DNA of 64,000 bases from Tritrichomonas musculus. Its lineage: Eukaryota > Parabasalia > Tritrichomonadida > Tritrichomonadidae. The position numbers and the translations under genes were made by a program. The stretch spans positions 1,984,001 to 2,048,000 of the forward strand of contig JAPFFF010000001.1 of assembly GCA_039105265.1 (NCBI GenBank), in the 5' to 3' direction. The notes beneath the pieces are model-generated. The model was not told where the DNA came from, did not search any database, and saw only the letters and a list, made by a program, of their open reading frames with translations. Within the stretch, counting starts at the first letter, position 1; each line of letters begins with the position of its first letter. Positions 20,559 through 31,200 of the stretch are shown here, piece after piece.

Positions 20559-21957
20559 TGTCTTTATCAAATTTACAAATTATTTATAAATAAAGTAAAT
20601 TTACAAATTATTTTTTCGCCAACAGGTATTCCAATTGGAATAACAATTGAATGAAATATTTGAATTGATATATCAGAAAAATTGAGAAGACTTGCACTTT
20701 TAATGACATGGAAAAGTTGTAATTGTGATTAAAAGATCGAAATGATTATTTAAATAAAATAATCGATTTTGATCATTTGATAATAATGATAGGAAAACTT
20801 GATTCAGAAATTGCATGTGAATCAGGAAAGTTTAACGAAAGATTATAAAATAAGGATTTATAGCTGGCATCTGGGAAATTAGTTTTTTATCTTAAAAAAA
20901 AATATATTTTCTTTTATGATTCAATCAATTTATCTATCATCCAAAATTACAATAATAGTAGTATAAATTATTTCTTTTTATATAATTATGAAATCAATAT
21001 CTCCTTTTCGTATCATTATAAAAATATTTTAAAAAATGAATAAATTGAAAAATTTAATTGAATTTTATTTGGAAATTTGAATTGATTAAAAATAATAATA
21101 CAAAAATTCAATCTTCAAATAAACTCATAAAAGAGAAAATATGAAAAATAAAGTAATTTATAAAAAGGAATGAAATAATAAAGAGAAAATCGTGTAATAA
21201 TTTTGTGAGAAATATAAAATTTTTAAAACACATTTTTTTTTATATTGAATTTTTTTTTCTCATAATCAACGGAATATATCTGAGCAATCCATATATTTCA
21301 TCCCCAAATATAAAATATTATAAGCCAATCAGCGTTTTTTAACATTTTTCAATACTTTACAAATGTAGGCTTGTTATTCTGATATCAATTATCAGGTTTG
21401 GCACTTTTTTTTAACTCAGATAATCGATAATAAAATGCTATTATAGAATTCGATAATCAAGTATGAAATGTGATACAAAAAAAATATGCTTTTGATATCG
21501 AATCTTGATTAATCGAAATTAATACCTGAAAAAAACATTAAAAATAGTATTTTAATGGCATAATATAAATATATTCTAACTTATTTTGTAAAAGAATCGG
21601 ATTTTATTAGATTTTATAACGGATATGTGAAGTAATCAGTTAAAAAAGTTTACAAAATTTTAATACGTTAAAAAATTTTCAATATTGATAATCGATCTTT
21701 TATTTTCATTCATTATTGATATCAGAGATAAAATTTTTGATTTGATATTGATATCAGAAAAAGGGACCAATTATCGATATCGAAAATCGAGACTTAACAA
21801 GCCTATACAAATGGACAACCGCTCTATTTATTTTTTGTTTTTTTTAAACATTTTCTCGATACTTTTTAAAAAGAATCCTTAAAATTAACTTCATAAACAA
21901 TTTTATCTTATAAAAAATAATATTCATATTTTTATTTGTTTTAAATAAATCATCATT
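20559..21957. other. long non-coding stretch with a weak inverted repeat
   Basis: No convincing gene. TAGGCTTGTTA-type arms at about 21,358-21,376 and 21,795-21,813 are inverted to each other. Between them are several GATATC/TCGATAATC palindromic words, suggesting a decayed ~455-bp inverted-repeat element. The short frame at 21685 is not convincing. Confidence 0.4.
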
Positions 21958-23283
21958 TCACAATTCGCCAAAGAGGTTTGCCAAAATATCTTTAGGCTTC
22001 ATCTTGAAAAATCCTTCTTCGTCAGAAAGAAGTTTTTCACCAGTCACATCCCATGTAAACTTTCCAGCATTTTTATTTTTCAAAGGAACAGTAGTGTAAC
22101 GTTCATAGTCATTCAAAAATGCTTCGTATCGTCTGCTCCACTCAGGGTAGTACTTCGACATATAGCGAGAGGCGAGCTTGTAGGCCTCGCAGTCATTTCC
22201 GGTGTCCTTCGGGTTAACTGCGCTTATTTGCACGCCTGCGCCGGGCTGTCCGACTCTGCTCACGGATGGGCTCGAATGAACGAGCAGAATGCTGCCGTCG
22301 TCGCAGGTTCCCAGGGAGATCCAGACGTGTCCCTCGATACTAAAGATGTCTCCGGGTTTAAAACCGTCTGACAGGTCACGTGTCCAAGTGCCCCAACCTT
22401 TATTTGCCAAAATTTTGGCTGACATTGTTGAGTGGCACCCGTAACCGGCCGAATTTGAGACACTGCTCGACTTGTTCTCGACGAGGTTGTAGATGCACCA
22501 GCCAACAAACGCAGAGCAGTCGAGCCCGCAGTAGTAGTACTGAATGATGTCCCTGTACATGTAGTAGCTCTTGGCCGGATCATCGGTGTTTTTGAATGCA
22601 TAATTGGCATCATGAGCATTGAAAAAGTCGACCCACGTTTGAGGGATTCCGATGTGCATCGCTTGGTTCGATGAATTCGCATCCTGCCAGTTCCAGCCGC
22701 CGCCGAAAACATAGAGTGTTGTGCCAACGGGCGTGAGGGCAGTCATCAGAAAATTCTTCAAGGTCAAAAGACCAGGGGTCCCTTTAATTGGGGGGTTGTA
22801 AACCTTTGAAATGAAGGTCTTGAAAATCGTTTGTGGTTTACGGTTATTTAAAACAATTTTAACGGTGTCCCCTTCATGCAATTCATCTTCTGTAACATAG
22901 CAACCGCCCGGATGCTCGTTTATTTTGTATATTTTAACTGATTGGTCAATTGAAATCGGTTTTAGGTCAATTGAAAGTGCTCCATTTGAAATGGAGTCAA
23001 TTGTGCCCGATAAAATGCAATCTTTCTCGTCGCTTAGGAGTTCTAATGATGTGATCATTTGTTCATCGGATTCGAGGTGATATATGTATCCTACTTGTAA
23101 CATGTTTTGAAGGGAAAAATTATTAGAAGATGATACTAAATATTCTTTTTCAAGTCCATCAATAAAGAAAAGATGAGGAACATCTGGCTTGGATTTGATA
23201 TTGGCTGTACCAAAACCTTTTATTCCTAGATAAACACCAAGAGAATTCATATTGTAACAATTTATAAAATCCCAATATTTCAT
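21958..23283 (-). CDS. NlpC/P60-type cysteine peptidase (peptidoglycan hydrolase-like)
   Basis: A 441-residue protein. Residues ~180-345 carry an NlpC/P60 (CHAP-like) papain-fold core: YVFGGGWNWQD, then GLDCSAFVGWCIYN with the likely nucleophile Cys256, then GDIFSIEGHVWISLG with His319, then VHSSPS with a possible third polar residue at His336. Bacterial members cut peptide bonds of cell-wall peptidoglycan. In trichomonads, NlpC/P60 enzymes acquired from bacteria are reported to degrade bacterial walls. The N-terminal ~175 residues contain beta-rich segments that may bind substrate. No signal peptide is visible. The middle of the gene (about 22.1-22.8 kb) is near 50% G+C, against roughly a quarter in the surroundings, which supports transfer or strong codon selection. 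Confidence 0.85.
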   Translation of the reverse strand: MKYWDFINCYNMNSLGVYLGIKGFGTANIKSKPDVPHLFFIDGLEKEYLVSSSNNFSLQNMLQVGYIYHLESDEQMITSLELLSDEKDCILSGTIDSISNGALSIDLKPISIDQSVKIYKINEHPGGCYVTEDELHEGDTVKIVLNNRKPQTIFKTFISKVYNPPIKGTPGLLTLKNFLMTALTPVGTTLYVFGGGWNWQDANSSNQAMHIGIPQTWVDFFNAHDANYAFKNTDDPAKSYYMYRDIIQYYYCGLDCSAFVGWCIYNLVENKSSSVSNSAGYGCHSTMSAKILANKGWGTWTRDLSDGFKPGDIFSIEGHVWISLGTCDDGSILLVHSSPSVSRVGQPGAGVQISAVNPKDTGNDCEAYKLASRYMSKYYPEWSRRYEAFLNDYERYTTVPLKNKNAGKFTWDVTGEKLLSDEEGFFKMKPKDILANLFGEL

Positions 23284-23294
23284 TTCAAAAATTT

Positions 23295-23302
23295 CAATGT
23301 GA
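23295..23302 (-). promoter_or_regulatory. TCACATTG initiator candidate (minus strand)
   Basis: On the minus strand TCACATT lies with its A about 17 bases before the ATG of the NlpC/P60 gene. It matches TCA-pyrimidine-A/T. Confidence 0.45.
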
Positions 23303-23343
23303 TCATTGAATTAATTCAATGTCTAAAATAAAAAAATTTTAGG

Positions 23344-24198
23344 GTGTAGTTTATTTTCAATATCTCAACATCTACTTTATGCCAAAAAGTTTTGTTCATA
23401 AATTTATAATCAGTATCACTTATATATTATTTTTTTGTTGTGTTAAAATTCGTTTTATAGGATATGTTGATATCTCAATATCTAATTACTTCTTTTTTTA
23501 AAATTAGAATATGAGTAAAAAAATAAAATATTTATATCATAATTTTATATATGAACATGTTTTTTTCACTTTTTCTTAAAATGTTCAGGAGATATATTTC
23601 TTTTTTTTCAAAACAATTTTGTTCAATTGCAAAAATCTCGAATAATAGAGATATTTCTTATTCCATCCGTAACTTTTTATGTCTCTATTTATTACATCAG
23701 ATTCAAGTTAGAAAGAATTAATTTGTTTCGAATTGAGTGACTACATACATTTTGAAATCACTCGAAAATGTATAGGAATTTCAAAATGTATGTAGTCATT
23801 CAATTCGAAATATTTTCCAATTAAAATTAAGCCATATAATATTTATGCTATAGAATAAAAAGTTACGGATGGAATAAGCAATATCTCTATTATTCGAGTT
23901 TTTTTACGATTGAATATCTTTTCATTCAAATTTAAAATGGAATAGATCATCGGACCTGATATAGAATGAACTGGAAAAATAAGAGTATTTATAAAATTAT
24001 GATCTAAATATTTTATTTTTTTACTCATATTCGAATTTTAAAAAAGTAGTAATTAGATATTGTGATATTAATATTTTCAAAAAAAAACTATTTTTTGCAA
24101 AATAAAAAAATAATATACAAGTGATACTGATCATAAATATATGAACAAAACTTTTTAGCATAAAGTAGATGCTGAAATATTGAACAATAAACTACACA
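23344..24198. repeat. 855-bp imperfect palindrome (foldback element)
   Basis: Sequence from GTGTAGTTTATT at 23,344 reappears inverted, ending AATAAACTACAC at 24,197. The arms correspond along their whole length: TACTTTATGCCAAAAAGTTT against its inverse; GAATATGAGTAAAAAAAT against its inverse; CTCGAATAATAGAGATAT with CCATCCGTAACTTTTTAT against their inverse. The centre (23,731-23,808) is an inner palindrome on GACTACATACATTTTGAAAT. No coding capacity. It looks like a foldback or MITE-type element. Confidence 0.8.
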
Positions 24199-24354
24199 CT
24201 TAACTTGAATTTTTGACCTTAAAAGAGAAGCAAACAGCCTTTCACAGTTAATTTATCAAACTTCAACCTTTTATTGTTACATTATGATTGATTTAAAACC
24301 AAAAAATGTCCAGTTTTTATAAAAGAATTCATTCATTCAATTAAATTCGCCTGT

Positions 24355-24684
24355 AACCGATTCCTTAAGAGACATCATTAATCCACAGCGTGATTTAGAA
24401 GAACTTTCAATATTGATGATAGATACAAATATCTATGGAATAGCGTCAGCGATGACATATCTTCATGCATACAGCATCATCCACCGGGACCTGAAGCCAG
24501 CCAATATTCTCGAAGACGACAAGTTTTTCCCAAAAATTGCAGACTTTGGCCTGTCGAAAATCAATGAAAACTTTAGCAGCCGAGGTCAATCAGCAGTTGG
24601 CTTCATAGGGACTCCGATCTACTGTGCGCCAGAAGTCTGGCTTAAAAACGAGTACTCGAAGGCAGGCGACGTTTACACATTTTA
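24355..24684 (+). pseudogene. protein-kinase fragment (copy of the 33064 kinase)
   Basis: Encodes IYGIASAMTYLHAYSIIHRDLKPANIL through the DFG and APE blocks to YSKAGDVYTF and a stop. At nucleotide level it is nearly the same as 33,435-33,690 of the intact kinase gene. The upstream ~80 bases match more loosely. The N-lobe with the glycine loop and the C-lobe are absent, so it is a truncated duplicate. Confidence 0.85.
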
Positions 24685-25257
24685 GGCAAACAAATAATTA
24701 TTTAAGCAATCCAACAATAAAACGATAGACCAAATAAATAAAATAAAAGATGAAGATGACATTTCTGATGTGAAATTGGTCATTTATTCCAACCAAGAGC
24801 TAATTGATATTCATCGTTGGCATATATTTTTGTTCCAATCTCTCTAAGTAAAATTGGAACAGAAGCTTTTTGTCGATTTTTAACTTAATAGAAAATGAAA
24901 AAGTACTTTAGCAAAAGATTGATTTTATACTAAAATATCGTTTTAATCATCATAAAATAACATAATTATACATGCGTTTTCAAAAAATTATAAATTTAAA
25001 ATATTATATATATTTAGATCAAATTGTTCAAAAAAATCTTTTTTTAATGTTTATAAAGAATATATAATCAATAATAATCATAATCATATGAATAAGACTT
25101 TTCAAGATTGTGTATTTGCTGAGATATTAAATATTCATTTTTAGTTAAAATATATTGAATTATTTAAAAGTCTTGAACCTTTTGCACTATATACAAATGG
25201 AATTGTTTTCTGATTTAAAAAGCTCTGATACTCACATTTGAATCACAAATAACAAAG
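24685..25257. other. non-coding with possible BTB relic
   Basis: 24,745-24,855 reads as EDDISDVKLVIYSNQELIDIHRWHIFLFQSL, reminiscent of a BTB-domain start, then decays. The last ~60 bases (25,199-25,257) are the 3' flank of the giant BspA gene and are almost identical to 57,786-57,844. Confidence 0.4.
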
Positions 25258-28200
25258 CTAATGCATTTCAAAGTGATCATCAAGAAATTCTGTGGCCCGG
25301 TCGATTCCATGATCTGAAAGATGCTTCAGAATTCGGTATGACTCTTCTTGGTTCCTCTCGCAGCCTTTCCCATAAAACTTCATAATGCCAATGAAATACT
25401 CAGAAACTGGATGCTTCGATGTCCTGATAAGGCAAAAATAATGAAATGACTGTTCATACTGCTGTGATTTATAAAGATCAACAGCGTATTCAATGGGAAT
25501 TGCAAACTTGCCTTCTTTGATCAGCGCGCACATGTATTTGTATGTGTTTTCTGTGTCATTCTCTCTCGAGCACCTAACTGCCAATATTTCTTTTTCTGAT
25601 TCTTCGTGAGAGTGAGCAACATCTCGATTTGATTTTTCATTATTTTCAGATGAAGGAATTGGCATTGGCATTTGGAATGGGCAACCTTCGAAAGCGGAAT
25701 CTCCAATTATAGCTACTGAAGAAGGAATTGTGATTTGTGCGAGTGATGAACATCCACTGAAAGCAGAATCTCCAATTTTAGTTACAGAAGAAGGAATTGT
25801 GATTTGTGCAAGTGATGTACATCCACTGAAAGCAGAATCTCCAATTTTAGTTACAGAAGAAGGAATTGTGATTTGTGCAAGTGATGTACATCCACTGAAA
25901 GCAGAATTTCTAATTTTAGTTATAGTAGAAGGAATTGTGATTTTTCTCAATGATGAACATCCACTGAAAGCAGAATATTCAATTTTAATCACAGAAGAAG
26001 GAATTGTGATTTCTCTCAATGATGAACATCCACTGAAAAGAGAATATTCAATTTCAGTTACAGAAGAAGGAATTGCGATTTGTGTCAGTGATGAACATCC
26101 ACTGAAAGCAGATTCACCAATTTCAGTTACAGAAGAAGGAATTGTGATTTGTGTCAGTGATGAACATCCACTGAAAGCAGATTCACCAATTTTAGTTACA
26201 GAAGAAGGAATTGTGATTTGTGTCAGTGATGAACATCCACTGAAAGCAGAATCTCCAATTTTAGTCACAGAAGAAGGAATTGTGATTTCTCTCAGTGATG
26301 AGCATCCAATGAAAGCATATCTTCTAATTTTTGTTACAGAAGAAGGAATTATGACTTCATTCAATGATGAACATCCACTAAAAGCAGAATACTCGATTTC
26401 AGTTACAGAAGAAGGAATTGTGATTTGGGTCAGTGATGAACATCCACTGAAAGCAGATTCACCAATTATAGTCACAGAAGAAGGAATTGTGATTTCTTTC
26501 AATGACGAACATCCACTGAAAGCAGAATCTTCGATTTTTGTTACAAAAGAAGAAATTATTACATGTGTTATTGATGAGTATTCATTAATAAATGCACTTA
26601 TATATTTAATTACAGAAGAAGGAATTGTGATTGTTGCAAGTGATGAGCATTTTTTAAAAGCAGAATCTCCAATTTCAGTTACACAAGAAGGAAATGAAAT
26701 ATTTGTTAATGATGAGCACCCATAAAAAGCATATTCTTCAATTTCAGCTACAGAAGATGGAACCGCAAATGATACTTGTGCTAATGAAGAGCATCCAAAA
26801 AAAGAATTGTATTTAATTGAAGTTATAGAAGAAGGAATTGTGATTTGTGCAAGTGATGAACATCCACTGAAAGCAGAATTTCCAATTTCAGTTACAGAAG
26901 AAGGAATTGTGATTTGTGCAAGTGATGAACATCCACTGAAAGCAGAGTATCCAATTTTAGTCACAGAAGAAGGAATTGTGATTTGTGCAAGTGATGAACA
27001 TCCACTGAAAGCAGAATCTCCAATTTCAGTTACAGAAGAAGGAATTGTGATTTGTGCAAGTGATGAACATCCACTGAAAGCAGAATCTCCAATTTCAGTT
27101 ACAGAAGAAGGAATTGTGATTTGTGCAAGTGATGTACATCCATTGAAAGCAGAATATCCAATTTTAGTCACAGAAGAAGGAATTGTGATTTGTGCAAGTG
27201 ATGAACATCCACTGAAAGCAGAATCTCCAATTTCAGTTACAGAAGAAGGAATTGTGATTTGTGCAAGTGATGTACATCCACTGAAAGCAGAATATCCAAT
27301 TTTAGTCACAGAAGAAGGAATTGTGATTTGTGTCAGTGATGAACATCCATTGAAAGCAGAATCTTCTATTTTGGTTACAAAAGAGGAAATTATTACATGC
27401 GTTATTGATGAACACTCATTAATAATCGCATGTATGCATTTAATTGCAGAAGAAAAAATTGAGATTTGTGTCAGTGATGAGCATTTTTTAAAAGCAGATT
27501 TTCCAATTTCAGTTACAGAAGAAGGAATTGTGATTTGTGTCACTGATGAACATCCCCTGAAAGCATAATTTCCAATTATATTCACAGAAGAAGGAATTGT
27601 GATTTGTGTCAGTGATGAACATCCACTGAAAGCAGAATTTCCAATTATAGTCACAGAAGAAGGAATTGTGATTTGTGTCAGTGATGAACATCCATTGAAA
27701 GCATATTCACCAATTTCAGTTACAGAAGAAGGAATTGTGATTTGTGTCAGTGATGAACATCCACTGAAAGCATATTCACCAATTTCAGTTACAGAAGAAG
27801 GAATTGTGATTTGTGTCAGTGATGAACATCCACTGAAAGCAGATTTTCCAATTATAGTCACAGAAGAAGGGATTGTGATTTGTGTCAGTGATGAACATCC
27901 ACAGAAAGCAGAATTTCCAATTATAGTCACAGAAGAAGGAATTGTGATTTGTGTCAGTGATGAACATCCACTGAAAGCAGAATTTCCAATTATAGTCACA
28001 GAAGAAGGGATTGTGATTTGTGTCAGTGATGAACATCCACTGAAAGCAGAATTTCCAATTATAGTCACAGAAGAAGGAATTGTGATTTGTGTCAGTGATG
28101 AACATCCACTGAAAATAGATCTTCCAATTTTTGTTACAGAAGAAGGAATTGTGATTTCTTTCAATGATGAACATCCACTGAAAGCATAATTTCCAATTAT

Positions 28201-31200
28201 AGTTACAGAAGAAGGGATTGTGATTTGTGTCAGTGATGAACATCCACTGAAAGCAGAATCTCTAATTTTAGTCACAGAAGAAGGAATTGTGATTTGTGCA
28301 AGTGATGAACATCCACTGAAAGCTGAATCTCCAATTTCAGTTACTGAAGAAGGAATTGTGATTTCTTTCAATGATGAACATCCACTGAAAGCAGAATCCT
28401 CGATTTTCGTTACAAAAGAAGAAATTATTACATGTGTTATTGATGAGCATTCCTTAATAATCGCATATATATATTTAAATACAGAAGAAGGAATTGTGAT
28501 TTGTGTCAGTGATGAACATCCACTGAAAATAGATCTTCCAATTTCAGTTACAGAAGAAGGAATTGTGATTTGTGTCAGTGATGAACATCCACTGAAAACA
28601 TAATTTCCAATTATAGTTACAGAAGAAGGAATTGTGATTTGTGCCAGTGATGAACATCCACTGAAAATAGATCTTCCAATTTCAGTTACAGAAGAAGGAA
28701 TTGTGATTTGTGCCAGTGATGAACATCCTTCAAAAGCATATTCACCAATTTCAGTTACAGAAGAAGGAATTGTGATTTGTGCAAGTGATGAACATCCACT
28801 GAAAATAGATCTTCCAATTTCAGTTACAGAAGAAGGAATTGTGATTTGTGTCAGTGATGAACATCCACTGAAAGCAGATTCGTTAATTCCAGTTACAGAA
28901 GAAGGAATTGTGATTTGTGCCAGTGATGAACATCCACTGAAAATAGATCTTCCAATTTCAGTTACAGAAGAAGGAATTGTGATTTGTGCCAGTGATGAAC
29001 ATCCTTCAAAAGCATATTCACCAATTTCAGTTACAGAAGAAGGGATTGTGATTTGTGTCAGTGATGAACATCCACTGAAAGCAGAATTTCCAATTATAGT
29101 TACAGAAGAAGGGATTGTGATTTGTGTCAGTGATGAACATCCACTGAAAACAGAATTTCCAATTATAGTTACAGAAGAAGGAATTGTGACTTGTATGAGT
29201 GATGAACATCCACTGAAAATAGATCTTCCAATTTTTGTTACAGAAGAAGGAATTGTGATTTCTTTCAATGATGAACATCCACTGAAAGCAGAATTTCCAA
29301 TTATAGTCACAGAAGAAGGGATTGTGATTTGTGTCAGTGATGAACATCCACTGAAAGCAGAATCTCTAATTTTAGTCACAGAAGAAGGAATTGTGACTTG
29401 TGTGAGTGATGAACATCCACTGAAAGCAGAATCTCTAATTTTAGTTACAGAAGAAGGAATTGTGATTTGTGCAAGTGATGAACATCCACTGAAAGCTGAA
29501 TCTCCAATTTCAGTTACTGAAGAAGGAATTGTGATTTCTTTCAATGATGAACATCCACTGAAAGCAGAATCCTCGATTTTCGTTACAAAAGAAGAAATTA
29601 TTACATGTGTTATTGATGAGCATTCCTTAATAATCGTATATATATATTTAAATACAGAAGAAGGAATTGTGATTTGTGTCAGTGATGAACATCCACTGAA
29701 AATAGATCTTCCAATTTCAGTTACAGAAGAAGGGATTGTGATTTGTGTCAGTGATGAACATCCACTGAAAACATAATTTCCAATTATAGTTACAGAAGAA
29801 GGAATTGTGATTTGTGTCAGTGATGAACATCCACTGAAAATAGATCTTCCAATTTCAGTTACAGAAGAAGGAATTGTGATTTGTGCCAGTGATGAACATC
29901 CTTCAAAAGCATATTCACCAATTTCAGTTACAGAAGAAGGAATTGTGATTTGTGCAAGTGATGAACATCCACTGAAAGCAGAATATCCAATTATAGTTAC
30001 AGAAGAAGGAATTGTGATTTGTGCAAGTGATGAACATCCACTGAAAGCTGAATATCCAATTATAGTCACAGAAGAAGGGATTGTGATTTGTGTCAGTGAT
30101 GAACATCCACTGAAAATAGATCTTCCAATTTTTGTTACAGAAGAAGGAATTGTGATTTGTGCAAGTGATGAACATCCACTGAAAGCTGAATATTCAATTA
30201 TAGTCACAGAAGAAGGGATTGTGATTTGTGCAAGTGATGAACATCCACTGAAAGCAGAATCTCCAATTTCAGTTACAGAAGAAGGAATTGTGATTTGTGT
30301 CAGTGATGAACATCCAATGAAAGCAGATCTTCTAATTTTTGTTACAGAAGAAGGAATTGTGATTTCTCTTAATGATGAACACCAACTGAAAAGAGAATAC
30401 TCGATTTCAGTTACAGAAGAAGGAATTGTGATTTGGGTCAGTGATGAACATCCACTGAAAGCAGATTCACCAATTATAGTCACAGAAGAAGGAATTGTGA
30501 TTTCTTTCAATGACGAACATCCACTGAAAGCAGAATCTTCGATTTTTGTTACAAAAGAAGAAATTATTACATGTGTTATTGATGAGTATTCATTAATAAA
30601 TGCACTTATATATTTAATTACAGAAGAAGGAATTGTGATTGTTGCAAGTGATGAGCATTTTTTAAAAGCAGAATCTCCAATTTCAGTTACACAAGAAGGA
30701 AATGAAATATTTGTTAATGATGAGCACCCATAAAAAGCATATTCTTCAATTTCAGCTACAGAAGATGGAACCGCAAATGATACTTGTGCTAATGAAGAGC
30801 ATCCAAAAAAAGAATTGTATTTAATTGAAGTTATAGAAGAAGGAATTGTGATTTGGGTCAATGATGAGCATCCACTGAAAGAGCCTTTTCCAATTGAAAC
30901 TACTGAAGATGGAATTGAAATGCTTGCCATTGATGAGCATTTCAAGAAAGCATAGTCACCAATTGATGTTGCTGAGGAAGGAATTGTGAATTGCGTTAAT
31001 TTTGAACATTCAGAAAATGATCCTCCACCTGCATATCGAAATCCTATCGTTCCACCTGAAATCTCTTTAACATCTTGCCCAAGTCGAACTGTTTGAATCT
31101 TGTTGTCATTGCGAAATTTCATGTCTGTTTTAAGGATGCCATCGATAAAAATATTAACTTCAATTCGTTCTTCTGTCTCATTATTAAGTTTCAAAATTGA

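Noticed and set aside
21685-21882. 65-residue + strand frame
   Set aside because: Lies across the weak inverted repeat, low complexity, no initiator or homology.
22260-22727. 155-residue - strand frame inside the NlpC/P60 gene
   Set aside because: Shadow in another frame of a G+C-rich coding region; the real frame has catalytic motifs.
25730-30733. Long + strand frames reading VTEEGIVICVSDEHPLKAESP
   Set aside because: They are antisense shadows of the 69-bp BspA repeats; the sense frame carries the known LRR consensus, a kinase head and a Sel1 tail.
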